64,000 nucleotides of DNA from an uncultured Reyranella sp. (GCF_945957355.1 NZ_CAMFKM010000020.1:1-64000), one strand, 5' to 3'. Numbered from the stretch's first letter, positions 28,707 through 38,889 are shown. Program-made: numbers and translations. The notes: a model not told the origin generated them from the letters alone.

Positions 28707-28907
28707 TCAGGCCTTGAGGTTGACGGCGGCTTCCTTGCCGCGCTCGACCTGAACCTCGTAGGTGACCTTCTGGCCTTCGTTCAGGCCGTTGAGCCCGGCC
28801 CTCTCGACCGCGCTGATGTGGACGAAGACATCCTTGCCGCCCGAATCGGGCTGGATGAATCCGTAGCCTTTGGTGGCGTTGAACCACTTGACGGTACCTG
28901 AAGCCAT
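28707..28907 (-). CDS. cspA: Cold-shock protein, CspA family
   Basis: MASGTVKWFNATKGYGFIQPDSGGKDVFVHISAVERAGL. Confidence 0.97.
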   Translation of the reverse strand: MASGTVKWFNATKGYGFIQPDSGGKDVFVHISAVERAGLNGLNEGQKVTYEVQVERGKEAAVNLKA

Positions 28908-29089
28908 ATCGTGAGTATCCCTAATTTCCGGCGCGCATGCTGCACCGTCGTTACGATATCAACATTTCACCCCGTCTGACCATCACCTGTCCATGCATGT
29001 GACAACCTACAATTGCCTTGAAAGCGCCGTTTTGTTTTCGGTCCGGCGGTCCCCGACGCGGCGCTCGCCCCACTTCGCGATCCCACACT

Positions 29090-29353
29090 TCAACGGGACG
29101 GGGGAGAAAAGCCCTTGCTGCGGATCTTCTTTTCCAGGATCGCAATGCCACCCGCCGTGTCCCCCTTGTTGCACTTGGCAGTCCCTTCGAGAATGACCAA
29201 ATCCGGTCGTGTGCCGCCGTTGAAGCTGGAGTCGCCCGCATATCGGGTCGCATAGTCGCTCAGCTTCTGGCAGTAGGCGGCATCGTCACTTTGTGCGGCG
29301 GCACTGCAAGCAACGAGCGACGACAGGAGGGGCAGCAAGGGCCGACACTTCAT
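29090..29353 (-). CDS. Small secreted hypothetical protein
   Basis: Signal peptide MKCRPLLPLLSSLVACSAAAQ; paired Cys; 87 aa. Confidence 0.6.
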   Translation of the reverse strand: MKCRPLLPLLSSLVACSAAAQSDDAAYCQKLSDYATRYAGDSSFNGGTRPDLVILEGTAKCNKGDTAGGIAILEKKIRSKGFSPPSR

Positions 29354-29494
29354 CGATCTTCCTCTCTCAGGAAAGGTAAACTGCCAAAGGCGCAGCCGGA
29401 CGTTACGGCATGCCTCGACCATACAACCAAGAATATCGGCATTCCGTCGGCTCCGCCACGCGAAAGCCCGTTCATCCAGCGGAGGAGAATCGTC

Positions 29495-30970
29495 TTGAAG
29501 ACCTACCAGCATTTCATCGGCGGCCAGTACGTGGATCCCATCGGCGACAAATGGATCGACTCGATCGATCCCTATCGCGGCGAGGCCTGGGCGAGGATCC
29601 CGCAAGGATGCGCCCGCGACATCGACCGCGCCGTTGCAGCGGCCTCGCTGGCCCTGCGCGAAGGCCCCTGGGCAACCATGTCGCCATCCAGCCGCGGCAA
29701 GTTGATGGTGAAGCTCGCCGACCTGATCGCGGCCAACGCCCAGAGACTGGCGGAAGTCGAGGTGCGCGACAACGGCAAGCTGCTCTCCGAGATGCTGGGA
29801 CAGGTCAACTATAACCCCGAGTGGTGGCGCTACTTCGGTGGCCTGGCCGACAAGATCCAGGGTGCAGTCGTGCCGATCGACAAGCCGAATCACTTCGCCT
29901 TCACCCGCCACGAGCCGGTCGGCGTCGTGGCGGCACTCACCGCCTGGAACTCACCGCTCCTGTTCATCGCGTGGAAGTGTGCGGCGGCGCTCGCTGCCGG
30001 CTGCACCGTCATCGTGAAGCCGTCGGAATTTGCCTCGGCCTCGACGCTCGAATTCGCAGGCCTGACCAAGGAGGCTGGCTTTCCGGACGGCGTGTTCAAC
30101 GTCGTGACCGGCTACGGCCAGGAAGCAGGCTCCGCCCTCGTCGATCATCCCGGCGTGGCGAAGATCACCTTCACTGGCTCCGACAGTACGGGCGCGAAAA
30201 TCTACGCGCAGGCCGCCAGAACGCTCAAGCGCGTCTCGCTCGAACTGGGAGGCAAGTCGCCGAACATCGTCTTCGAGGATTGCGACCTGGCCGCCGCCGC
30301 GTCGGGCGCGATCTCCGGTATCTTCGCGGCCACCGGCCAGACCTGCATCGCGGGGTCCCGTCTGCTAGTCCAGAACTCGATCCGCGAGGAGTTCAGTGCG
30401 CGCGTCGCCGAACTGGGACGCACCGCCCGCAAGGGCGATCCGATGTTGCCCGACACCAACATCGGCCCCGTCACGACCGCGCCGCAGTACGCCAAGATCC
30501 TCGACTACATGGAGATTGCCAAGGCCGAGGGCGCACGCTGCATCCTGGGCGGCGGCGCCGCGCCGTCGATGCCGGGCGGTCAGTTCGTCGAGCCGACCAT
30601 CTTCGTCGACGTGCGTCCCGACATGCGAATCGCCCGCGAGGAAGTCTTCGGCCCGGTCCTGTCGATCATCGGCTTCGACACCGAGGAGGAGGCGATCCGG
30701 CTCGCCAACGACACGATCTACGGGCTGGCGGCCGGCGTCTGGACCAAGGACATGAACCGTGCACTGCGCATGACCGCCGCGCTCAAGGCCGGCACCGTCT
30801 GGGTCAACACCTACCGCGCCATCAGCTACATGATGCCCTTCGGCGGCATGAAGCACTCCGGCATCGGCCGCGAGAGCGGCCTGGAAGCGATCCACGAATA
30901 TCTCGAGACGAAGAGCGTCTGGATCTCGACGGCCGAAGGCGCGCCGGCCAACCCCTTCGTGATGCGCTGA
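29495..30970 (+). CDS. Aldehyde dehydrogenase family protein
   Basis: ITFTGSDSTGAKIY, LELGGKSPNIVFEDCD, GQTCIAGSRLL, MPFGGMKHSGIGRESG; probable TTG start 29495 after ggaggag. Confidence 0.93.
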   Translation: MKTYQHFIGGQYVDPIGDKWIDSIDPYRGEAWARIPQGCARDIDRAVAAASLALREGPWATMSPSSRGKLMVKLADLIAANAQRLAEVEVRDNGKLLSEMLGQVNYNPEWWRYFGGLADKIQGAVVPIDKPNHFAFTRHEPVGVVAALTAWNSPLLFIAWKCAAALAAGCTVIVKPSEFASASTLEFAGLTKEAGFPDGVFNVVTGYGQEAGSALVDHPGVAKITFTGSDSTGAKIYAQAARTLKRVSLELGGKSPNIVFEDCDLAAAASGAISGIFAATGQTCIAGSRLLVQNSIREEFSARVAELGRTARKGDPMLPDTNIGPVTTAPQYAKILDYMEIAKAEGARCILGGGAAPSMPGGQFVEPTIFVDVRPDMRIAREEVFGPVLSIIGFDTEEEAIRLANDTIYGLAAGVWTKDMNRALRMTAALKAGTVWVNTYRAISYMMPFGGMKHSGIGRESGLEAIHEYLETKSVWISTAEGAPANPFVMR

Positions 30971-30982
30971 GCCGACCGAGGT

Positions 30983-31201
30983 CTACGCCAGGCCGTCCTT
31001 CAGGCGAAGGACAGCCTGGCGGACAGGCTCATCCAGCCCCCCCCCGCCTTTGTCCAGATGCGCGACGAGGGCAGCGCGCATGCGCGGATCCCAGAACTTC
31101 CGAAGGTGCGTGGCGATGGCAGCCGCCGGGTCGATGCCACGCTGCGGCACGAAGAACCTGCCGATCTGGTTTGCCATCACCACGAGCTTCTCCGACGACA
31201 T
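30983..31201 (-). CDS. fdsD: Formate dehydrogenase delta subunit
   Basis: SEKLVVMANQIGRFFVPQRGIDPAAAIATHLRKFWDPRMR; directly downstream of fdsA. Confidence 0.88.
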   Translation of the reverse strand: MSSEKLVVMANQIGRFFVPQRGIDPAAAIATHLRKFWDPRMRAALVAHLDKGGGGLDEPVRQAVLRLKDGLA

Positions 31202-31206
31202 CCCGC

Positions 31207-34041
31207 CTACTCCGCCGCGATGCGCCGGCTGTGCCGGGCCTGCTCGGCATATTCCTTCTGCCAGTCGCCCGGGCCGTTAGAGGGCGACACCTGCACCGCC
31301 GTGACCTTGTATTCGGGGCAGTTCGTCGCCCAATCCGAGAGCTCCGTCGTGACCACGTTGGCCTGCGTCTCGGGATGGTGGAAGGTCGTATAGACGACGC
31401 CGGGCGCCACGCGATCGGTGATCCTGGCGCGCAGGCTGGTACTGCCGACGCGGCTGTCGAGCTTGACCCAGTCGCCGTCGCACACGCCGCGTTGCTCGGC
31501 ATCGTGCGGATGGATCTCCAGCAGGTCCTGGTCGTGCCACACGACATTGCCAGTCCGCCGCGTCTGGGCACCGACATTGTACTGGCTGAGGGTTCGGCCG
31601 GTGGTCAGCAGCAGCGGGAAGCGCGGCCCCGTGCGCTCGTCGGTCGGTACGTATTCGGTGATCAGGAAGTTGCCCTTGCCGCGGGCGAAGCCGCCGACAT
31701 GCATGATCGGCGTGCCGAGCGGCGCCTTCTCGTTGCAGGGCCACTGGACCGAGCCGGCCCTGTCGAGAAGGTCGTAGGAGACACCCGCGAAGGTCGGTGT
31801 CGACGCCGCGATCTCGTCCATGATCTCCGACGGATGCCTGTAGGGCATCGCGAAGCCCATCGCCTCGGCAATGGCCAGGCTGATCTCCCAGTCGGCCATG
31901 CCGCTCCTGGGCGTCATCACCCGCCGCACGCGATTGATGCGGCGCTCGGCGTTCGTGAAAGTGCCGTCCTTCTCGAGGAAGGTCGAGCCCGGCAGGAAGA
32001 CGTGGGCGTAGTTCGCCGTCTCGTTCAGGAACAGGTCCTGCACCACGACGCATTCCATCGACGACAGCGCCTGCACGACGTGGCTGGTGTTCGGATCGGA
32101 CTGGAGGATGTCCTCGCCCTGGACGTAGAGGCCCTTGAAGGTGCCCTCGATCGCCGCATCGAACATGTTGGGGATACGCAGGCCGGGCTCAGCGTCGAGC
32201 GGACGGCCCCACATCTTCTCGAACATCTCGCGCGTCGCGTCATCGGAGATGTGCCGATAGCCCGTCAGCTCGTGCGGGAACGAGCCCATGTCGCAGGCGC
32301 CCTGGACGTTGTTCTGACCGCGCAGCGGGTTCACGCCGACGCCTGGCCGGCCGAGATTGCCCGTCACCATGGCGAGGTTGGCGATCGCCATCACCGTCGT
32401 GGTGCCCTGGCTGTGCTCGGTGACGCCGAGACCGTAGTAGATCGCGGCATTGCCGCCGGTGGCGTAGAGCCGCGCGGCGCCACGAATCGCTTCGGGATCG
32501 AGGCCCGCCACAAGACCGACCGCTTTCGGGCTGTTCCGGGACTCCGCCACGAAGGCCGCCCAATGCTCGAAGGCGTCACGGTCGCAGAATTCGCGGACGA
32601 ACCGCTCGTTGGCCAGACCCTCGGTGACAATCGTGTGCGCAAGCGCGTTCATCACCGCGGCGTTGGTGCCCGGCCGCAGCGGCAGGTGATACTCGGCCTC
32701 GACATGCGGCGTGCGCACGAGGTCGATGCGGCGGGGATCGATCACGATCAGCTTGGCCCCCTGCCGCATTCGCTTCTTCAGACGCGAGGCGAAGACCGGA
32801 TGCGCGTCGGTCGGGTTGGCGCCGATCACCAGGATAACGTCGCTCTGCTCGACCGAGTCGAAATCCTGCGTGCCCGCCGAGGTACCGAAGGCCTGCTTGA
32901 GACCGAAGCCGGTCGGCGAATGGCAGACGCGCGCGCAGGTGTCGACGTTGTTGTTGCCGAAGCCGCCGCGGATCAGCTTCTGCATCACGTAGGTCTCTTC
33001 GTTGGTGCAGCGCGACGAAGTGATGCCGCCGATGGCGAGGCGGCCATGCTTGTCCTGCAATCGTCGGAACTCCGACGCGACCCGGCCGATCGCCTCGTCC
33101 CAGTCCACCTCACGCCAGGGCTGGTCGATGCTCTCGCGCACCATCGGCTTCAGGATGCGTTCCCTGTGATGGGCATAGCCCCAGGCGAAGCGGCCCTTGA
33201 CGCAGGAGTGGCCGCGATTGGCCTTGCCGTCCTTCCACGGCACCATGCGCACCAGCTCCTCGCCGCGCATCTCGGCCTTGAAGCTGCAGCCGACGCCACA
33301 ATAGGCGCAGGTCGTCACCACCGAATGCTCGGGTTGCCCGATGTCGATCAGAGTTTTCTCCGACAGCGTCGCGGTCGGACAGGCCTGCACGCAGGCGCCG
33401 CACGAAACACATTCCGAACTCAGGAAATTGTCGAGCAACGTGCCCGCCGAGACCTTCGAGTCGAAGCCGCGGCCCTCGATGGTGAGCGCAAAAGTGCCCT
33501 GCACTTCCTCGCAGGCGCGTACGCAGCGCGAGCAGACGATGCACTTGGAGGGATCGAACGTGAAGTACGGGTTGCTCTCATCCTTCGCCTGCCTCGTGTG
33601 GCTCTCGCCCTCGTAGCCGTAACGCACCTCGCGCAGGCCGACCGCGCCCGCCATGTCCTGCAATTCGCAATCGCCGTTGGCGGCGCAGGTCAGACAGTCG
33701 AGCGGATGGTCGGAGATATAGAGCTCCATCACACCCTTGCGGATTTTCTTCAGCTTCTCGGTCTGCGTCGACACGACAATGCCCGGCGCCACCGGCGTCG
33801 TGCACGAAGCGGGCGTACCGGTCCGGCCGGAAATCTCGACCAGGCAGAGGCGGCACGAACCAAAGGCTTCGATCGAATCGGTGGCACAGAGCCTGGGTAC
33901 CTGGATGCCGGCATCCATCGCCGCCCGCATGATCGAGGTGCCGGCCGGCACTGAGACGGTCTGGCCGTCGATGGTGAGCGCGACCTGCTCCGTCGCGTGG
34001 CTGGCCGGCGTGCCATAGTCGGTTTCGGGAACGAGCGACAT
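31207..34041 (-). CDS. fdsA: NAD-dependent formate dehydrogenase alpha (molybdopterin) subunit
   Basis: N-terminal 2Fe-2S and ferredoxin domains, CAYCGVGCSF, NVDTCARVCHSPTGFGL (Cys at the Mo-ligand position). Confidence 0.95.
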   Translation of the reverse strand: MSLVPETDYGTPASHATEQVALTIDGQTVSVPAGTSIMRAAMDAGIQVPRLCATDSIEAFGSCRLCLVEISGRTGTPASCTTPVAPGIVVSTQTEKLKKIRKGVMELYISDHPLDCLTCAANGDCELQDMAGAVGLREVRYGYEGESHTRQAKDESNPYFTFDPSKCIVCSRCVRACEEVQGTFALTIEGRGFDSKVSAGTLLDNFLSSECVSCGACVQACPTATLSEKTLIDIGQPEHSVVTTCAYCGVGCSFKAEMRGEELVRMVPWKDGKANRGHSCVKGRFAWGYAHHRERILKPMVRESIDQPWREVDWDEAIGRVASEFRRLQDKHGRLAIGGITSSRCTNEETYVMQKLIRGGFGNNNVDTCARVCHSPTGFGLKQAFGTSAGTQDFDSVEQSDVILVIGANPTDAHPVFASRLKKRMRQGAKLIVIDPRRIDLVRTPHVEAEYHLPLRPGTNAAVMNALAHTIVTEGLANERFVREFCDRDAFEHWAAFVAESRNSPKAVGLVAGLDPEAIRGAARLYATGGNAAIYYGLGVTEHSQGTTTVMAIANLAMVTGNLGRPGVGVNPLRGQNNVQGACDMGSFPHELTGYRHISDDATREMFEKMWGRPLDAEPGLRIPNMFDAAIEGTFKGLYVQGEDILQSDPNTSHVVQALSSMECVVVQDLFLNETANYAHVFLPGSTFLEKDGTFTNAERRINRVRRVMTPRSGMADWEISLAIAEAMGFAMPYRHPSEIMDEIAASTPTFAGVSYDLLDRAGSVQWPCNEKAPLGTPIMHVGGFARGKGNFLITEYVPTDERTGPRFPLLLTTGRTLSQYNVGAQTRRTGNVVWHDQDLLEIHPHDAEQRGVCDGDWVKLDSRVGSTSLRARITDRVAPGVVYTTFHHPETQANVVTTELSDWATNCPEYKVTAVQVSPSNGPGDWQKEYAEQARHSRRIAAE

Positions 34042-34051
34042 GACGGGTCCT

Positions 34052-35593
34052 CTATTCCGCGGCCGCGCTCACGGGCGGGCGGTCGAAATCCTCGGGAAAG
34101 TGCCTGATGGCGCTCATCACCGGATAGGAGGTGAAGCCGCCCAAGGCGCAGAGCGAGCCGAACTTCATCGTCTGGCAGAGATCCTCAACCAGCTCGAGGT
34201 TGGTAGCACTCCGCTCGCCGCGGATGATCTTGTCGATGGTCTCGACGCCGCGTGTCGAGCCGATGCGGCAGGGCGTGCACTTGCCGCAGGATTCGAGGGC
34301 GCAGAAGTCCATGGCGAAGCGGGCCTGGTGCGCCATGTCGACCGTATCATCGAACACGACGACGCCGCCATGACCGATCAGCCCGTCGCGCGCCGTGAAA
34401 GCCTCGTAGTCGAACGCCGTGTCGAACAGAGCGCGGGGGAAATAGGCGCCGAGAGGGCCACCGACCTGCACCGCCCGGACCGGCCGCCCAGTCCGTGTCC
34501 CCCCGCCGATCTCGTCGACCAGCTCGCCCAGAGTCACGCCGAACGCCGTCTCGAACAGGCCGCCGTGCCGGACATTGCCGGCAAGCTGGATCGGCATAGT
34601 GCCACGCGAGCGTCCCATGCCGAAGGCGGCATAGGACTCGGCGCCCTCGGCCAGGATCCACGGCACGGTGGCCAGCGAAACCAGGTTGTTGACGACTGTT
34701 GGCTGGCCGAACAGCCCCTTATGCGCCGGCAGTGGCGGCTTCGCGCGCACCTGCCCGCGCTTGCCCTCAATGCTCTCCAGCAGCGCGGTTTCCTCGCCGC
34801 AGACATAGGCACCGGCCCCGACGCGGACCTCGATGTCGAACCCCGTCCCTGTACCCAGCAGCCCGCCGGCTTCGGCGAGTAGCACGGCGTGCTCGAACGT
34901 CCGCACCGCATCGGGATACTCGGAACGGATATAGACGAAGCCCTTGGTCGCGCCGACGGCGAGCCCGGCGATCATCATGCCTTCGATCAGGGCGAAAGGA
35001 TCGCCTTCCAGCAGCATACGGTCGGCATAGGTACCGGAATCACCTTCGTCGGCGTTGCACACGATGTACTTCCGGTCGGCCGATGCATCGGCGACCGTCT
35101 GCCACTTCAGGCCGGTCGGGAAGCCCGCGCCGCCGCGGCCACGAAGACCCGACCTGGTCACCTCCTCCAGCGTCTTTGCTGGCCCGAGGCTGCGGGCGCG
35201 TTCGAGGCCGCGACCACCGCCATGGGCCCGCCAGTCGGCGAGCAACAGCGGATCGACGACGCCACAGCGCGCGAAGGTGAGACGCGTCTGGCGCTTCAGG
35301 AAGGGAATGTCGTCGGGTCGACCAAGGCATAGCGGATCGTTGGCATCGATCGGTATCCCGACCACCAGCAAGCCCGGCACGTCACGCGGCCGGACCGGGC
35401 CAAAGGCGATGCGCCCGCCCGGCGTCTCGACCTCGACCATCGGCTCCAGCCAGAACAGGCCGCGCGAGCCGGTGCGCACGATCTCGATCTCGATGCCCCG
35501 TCGCTGGGCCTCTTCCTGCAGCGCGGTCGCGACCTTGTCGGCGCCCACGGCGCGGGCGGCGGCATCGCGCGGCACGAAGAAGCGTGTCGTCAC
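34052..35593 (-). CDS. fdsB: Formate dehydrogenase beta subunit (NuoF-like)
   Basis: GLRGRGGAGFPTGLKWQ, YIVCNADEGDSGTYADRMLLEGDPFALIEGM, ESCGKCTPCRIGSTRG; GTG start overlapping fdsG stop. Confidence 0.94.
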   Translation of the reverse strand: MTTRFFVPRDAAARAVGADKVATALQEEAQRRGIEIEIVRTGSRGLFWLEPMVEVETPGGRIAFGPVRPRDVPGLLVVGIPIDANDPLCLGRPDDIPFLKRQTRLTFARCGVVDPLLLADWRAHGGGRGLERARSLGPAKTLEEVTRSGLRGRGGAGFPTGLKWQTVADASADRKYIVCNADEGDSGTYADRMLLEGDPFALIEGMMIAGLAVGATKGFVYIRSEYPDAVRTFEHAVLLAEAGGLLGTGTGFDIEVRVGAGAYVCGEETALLESIEGKRGQVRAKPPLPAHKGLFGQPTVVNNLVSLATVPWILAEGAESYAAFGMGRSRGTMPIQLAGNVRHGGLFETAFGVTLGELVDEIGGGTRTGRPVRAVQVGGPLGAYFPRALFDTAFDYEAFTARDGLIGHGGVVVFDDTVDMAHQARFAMDFCALESCGKCTPCRIGSTRGVETIDKIIRGERSATNLELVEDLCQTMKFGSLCALGGFTSYPVMSAIRHFPEDFDRPPVSAAAE

Positions 35594-36108
35594 CGCGAGA
35601 CCTCGCGGGCGATCTCGTCGATCGACTCCGAATTCAGCCGCGCCATCGGTTCGCCATCGAGCATCGCCGAGGGCGCGGAGGCGCAGAGACCCAGGCAATA
35701 GACCGGCTCGACCGTGACGCTGCCATCGGGCGTGGTGCCGCCCCAGTCGAGGTTGAAGCGATCGAGCACGCGGCGGGCGAAGGCCTCGCCGTCCATCGAC
35801 TGGCAGGCCTCGGCGCGGCACAGCTTCAGGACGTGACGGCCCGCCGGCTCCCGGCGAAAGTCGTGATAGAAGGAGACCACGCCATGCACCTCGGCACGGG
35901 TGATGTTCAGCGCCGCCGCCAGGAAGGAAATGGCGGGCTCCGGGACGGAACCGAACGCCGCCTGCAGTTCGTGCAGGATCGGCAGCAACGGGCCCTCGCG
36001 CCCCTCATGGCGGCGGACGATCTCCGTGGCCTCGGCTTCGTCCCAACGCAGCGACACCGTGAACTCCATCCCAAGACCAGCCGGCCGGATTTGCCGACCT
36101 TGTTTCAT
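35590..36108 (-). CDS. fdsG: Formate dehydrogenase gamma subunit (NuoE-like)
   Basis: EVHGVVSFYHDFRREPAGRHVLKLCRAEACQSM, VYCLGLCASAPSAMLDG. Confidence 0.93.
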   Translation of the reverse strand: MKQGRQIRPAGLGMEFTVSLRWDEAEATEIVRRHEGREGPLLPILHELQAAFGSVPEPAISFLAAALNITRAEVHGVVSFYHDFRREPAGRHVLKLCRAEACQSMDGEAFARRVLDRFNLDWGGTTPDGSVTVEPVYCLGLCASAPSAMLDGEPMARLNSESIDEIAREVSR

Positions 36109-36160
36109 TGAATGTTCCGCGCGCGCACGCCTTCACACAATAAAGCTGTTCCGTGCTGCA

Positions 36161-36175
36161 ATAGAACAAATCTAT
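36161..36175. promoter_or_regulatory. LysR-type T-N11-A palindrome
   Basis: ATAGAACAAATCTAT, about 60 bp upstream of the fdsG start. Confidence 0.5.
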
Positions 36176-36209
36176 CGAGCCGCCAGTCTTGGGCAGGGTT
36201 CGACGATCG

Positions 36210-37100
36210 TCAGGCCAAGGTGGCAGCCAACAGGGTCGCCTCGGCGACCAGGGCGGTCGCAAGGGGAGTCATGGGCTCCCGTCGGGGCACAACGAGGCCG
36301 ATCGAGTGCGTCGCATCCGGCTCGACGATGGGGATGGAGCGCAGATGCTCGGTCAGGCCGAGCGTGTCGGCGAGCTTCTGCGGCATGACACTGGCCCAGC
36401 GGCCGGTGCGGACATGGGAGAACAGCACGATCATCGAATTGGATTCGAGCGTCGGATCGGCCTGGGCGCCGGCCTCGTTCAGGAGCTGGTCGATGATGCG
36501 CCGGTTCTGCATGTCCAGAGTCAGCAGGCAGAGCGGGATCCGGCCGACCTCCGCCCAGGTGACACTTTCACGCTCGCCGAGCGGACTGTTCTCCGAGGTG
36601 AGCAACCGGTACTGCTCGGTATAGAGCGGCACCGCCCGCAGCCGGCCGAGCGGCTCGTTGTCGATGTAGGTCAGGCCGGCATCGGCCTCGAGATTCTCCA
36701 GCATCTCCAGGATCTCGACAGAGGTCCGCGACAGGATGGTGAACTTCACGTTGGGGTGCTTGGCGCGGAACGGCGTGGTGAGCGCCGACACCATGGCGAG
36801 CGCCGTCGGGATCGCGGCGATCCGCAGCCGGCCGCTGAGTCCCCTGCGCAGCGAGCTCACCTCCTGCCGCATCGCGCGCGTGTCGGCCACGATGCCGCGC
36901 GCCCAGCCGAGCACTCGCTCGCCTTCCGCGGTGAAGCCGATGAAACGCGAGGTCCGCTGCACCAGCATGACGCCGAGCATGTCCTCGAGGCTCTTGATGC
37001 CGGCGGAGAAAGTGGGCTGCGTGACCCCGCACAGCTCGGCGGCCTTGCTGAAATTCCGCTCCTGGGAGAGCGCAAGCAGGAATTCCAGTTTATCGATCAT
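36210..37100 (-). CDS. LysR family transcriptional regulator
   Basis: MIDKLEFLLALSQERNFSKAAELCGVTQPTFSAGIKSLEDMLGVMLVQR HTH. Confidence 0.93.
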   Translation of the reverse strand: MIDKLEFLLALSQERNFSKAAELCGVTQPTFSAGIKSLEDMLGVMLVQRTSRFIGFTAEGERVLGWARGIVADTRAMRQEVSSLRRGLSGRLRIAAIPTALAMVSALTTPFRAKHPNVKFTILSRTSVEILEMLENLEADAGLTYIDNEPLGRLRAVPLYTEQYRLLTSENSPLGERESVTWAEVGRIPLCLLTLDMQNRRIIDQLLNEAGAQADPTLESNSMIVLFSHVRTGRWASVMPQKLADTLGLTEHLRSIPIVEPDATHSIGLVVPRREPMTPLATALVAEATLLAATLA

Positions 37101-37148
37101 GGAGGAGAGACTAGCCGAAATCCGGCTCCCTGGCTTCCCGGTCCGCCG

Positions 37149-37862
37149 TCACTCCGCGGCCAGAAGAGCGGCAGCCGGGCGATGGATGCCGCACTCGGTT
37201 TTCTCGACCCCTCGCCATCTGCCGGCGCGCGGATCCTCGCCCGGCAGGATGGCGGAGGTGCACGGCGCGCAACCGATCGATGGATAGCCGCGCGACGCCA
37301 GCGGATGCCCCGGCAGACCATGCCGCGCGGCGTAGGCGTCGATCTCGGCCTGGCTCCAGCGCGCCAAGGGGTTGATCTTCGCCTGCGCGCCGTCGACCTC
37401 GAAGACCGCCAGTTCGCGGCGCGTCGCGGCCTGGAAGCGCTTGCGGCCGGTGATCCAGGCGTCGAAGCCCGACAGCGCTCGCTGAAGCGGCGCGATCTTG
37501 CGGAAGGCGCAGCAGCCATCGGGATCCCAGGTGGCGCGGCTGAGATCGGCGTCGCGGCGCGCCACTTCCTCAGCCGACGGACCGATACTGCGCACGTCGC
37601 TCAGAGCGAGATGGCGCACGAGCCGGTCGCGATGCTGGAGCGTTTCCGGGAAGTGACGGCCGGTATCGACGAACAGCACCGGGGTCGCACGATCGATTTC
37701 CGCCACCAGGTGAAGCAGGACCGCGGAGTCCGTACCGAAGGAAGAGACGACGGCGATGCGACCGGTGAAGATCTCGCCCAGCGCCGCGCGCAGGATGCGC
37801 GCCGGCGCCGCGCCGTCCAAGCGGCGCCTGAGATCAATGACATGTTCTGCTGGCGTAGGCAT
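37149..37862 (-). CDS. cysH: Phosphoadenylyl/adenylyl-sulfate reductase
   Basis: SSFGTDSAVLLHLVAEIDRATPVLFVDTGRHFPET; GCCAFRK, CAPC and ECGIH (CC...CxxC Fe-S type). Confidence 0.93.
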   Translation of the reverse strand: MPTPAEHVIDLRRRLDGAAPARILRAALGEIFTGRIAVVSSFGTDSAVLLHLVAEIDRATPVLFVDTGRHFPETLQHRDRLVRHLALSDVRSIGPSAEEVARRDADLSRATWDPDGCCAFRKIAPLQRALSGFDAWITGRKRFQAATRRELAVFEVDGAQAKINPLARWSQAEIDAYAARHGLPGHPLASRGYPSIGCAPCTSAILPGEDPRAGRWRGVEKTECGIHRPAAALLAAE

Positions 37863-38066
37863 GGCTCCACTCCGCCGGTCCGCGGAGGAACCGACCTGGT
37901 TTCACTTGATTTGCGGGATCAGCGGCTCGAATGAGGCGTCGCCATCTCATTCACTCGTAGATGCGCCCGGCCGCATCCGCGAACAACGGTTTGCTTTGTC
38001 GAACTTGCCGCGACGCGCAGTACGATCTCACTGCCTCGCCGCTCACTGCGAATGGATACTGCTCGC

Positions 38067-38369
38067 CTAGTACTGGTCGGCCTGCTCGGCGTCATAGGCG
38101 AGATCGTCTTCGACCTCTCCCGTGAGTTCGCTGAGCGCGTCGTCGACCTGCGCCATGGCCTCGTCGACCTCGTGGCCCGATATGTCGAACTCAGCGGCCA
38201 GCCGTTCGAACGCCGCGCGAATTTCCGTCCTGGTCCTGAGTTCCGCGCGCCGCAGGGTATCGAGCTGACGGCCCGGCTTCCATACGGCGCTGAAGAGCCT
38301 CGTCCAGTCAGCCCGCAGGGACAGGGACGTCCCCGGCAGTGCGGCGAGCATCTGTCGTCCAATGCTCAT
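38067..38369 (-). CDS. Hypothetical protein
   Basis: Intact 100-aa acidic ORF with plausible composition. Confidence 0.4.
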   Translation of the reverse strand: MSIGRQMLAALPGTSLSLRADWTRLFSAVWKPGRQLDTLRRAELRTRTEIRAAFERLAAEFDISGHEVDEAMAQVDDALSELTGEVEDDLAYDAEQADQY

Positions 38370-38889
38370 TAATCTCTCCGAATGGAGTCTTGGAAGAAAG
38401 CTGGTCCGGGAAGAGCCGCTCGAATGTCGGCTATCGTCTCCGCACGGCGTCGAAGGTCCTGCACCGACGACAACAGTTCGACCTGTCGTCGGATGACAGT
38501 CGACCGATCGAGTGTGCGAGCGGGTCTGCGAGGATCATGATGACGGAAAGGTGGCCGTGACGACGGCGATGGTCAATGAAACGAGTCCGTCGATTTGCGT
38601 GGCTGTTCGAGCAAATGTTTCCGGACGCGAGGCCCGCGAGACCAGCGCCTCCTCAATCGAACGGTGCCGCCCGTCGCCGCTTCATCCGGTGGTCGCCGGG
38701 GCCGTCGCCAACTGGAACCGACAGTCGCCACGCTGGCAACGCGCCGCCGGCGCGCGCTTGCAGATCACGCGCCTCGACCGCTGGAAAGCGACAACTTCCG
38801 GTTCACGCCATGGCGTGTGGTTGAAATGGATTCGACCGGCCGATTGACGCGCGCTCACCCCACTCCTGGCGGCTCACTCGCTGGACCTT

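Noticed and set aside
29821-33954. 1377-aa + strand ORF
   Set aside because: Out of frame with the aldehyde dehydrogenase and antisense to fdsA; Arg/Gly/Asp-rich shadow ORF typical of high-GC DNA.
31207-34041. Selenocysteine in formate dehydrogenase
   Set aside because: The relevant residue is Cys (ARVCHSP) and no in-frame TGA is present.
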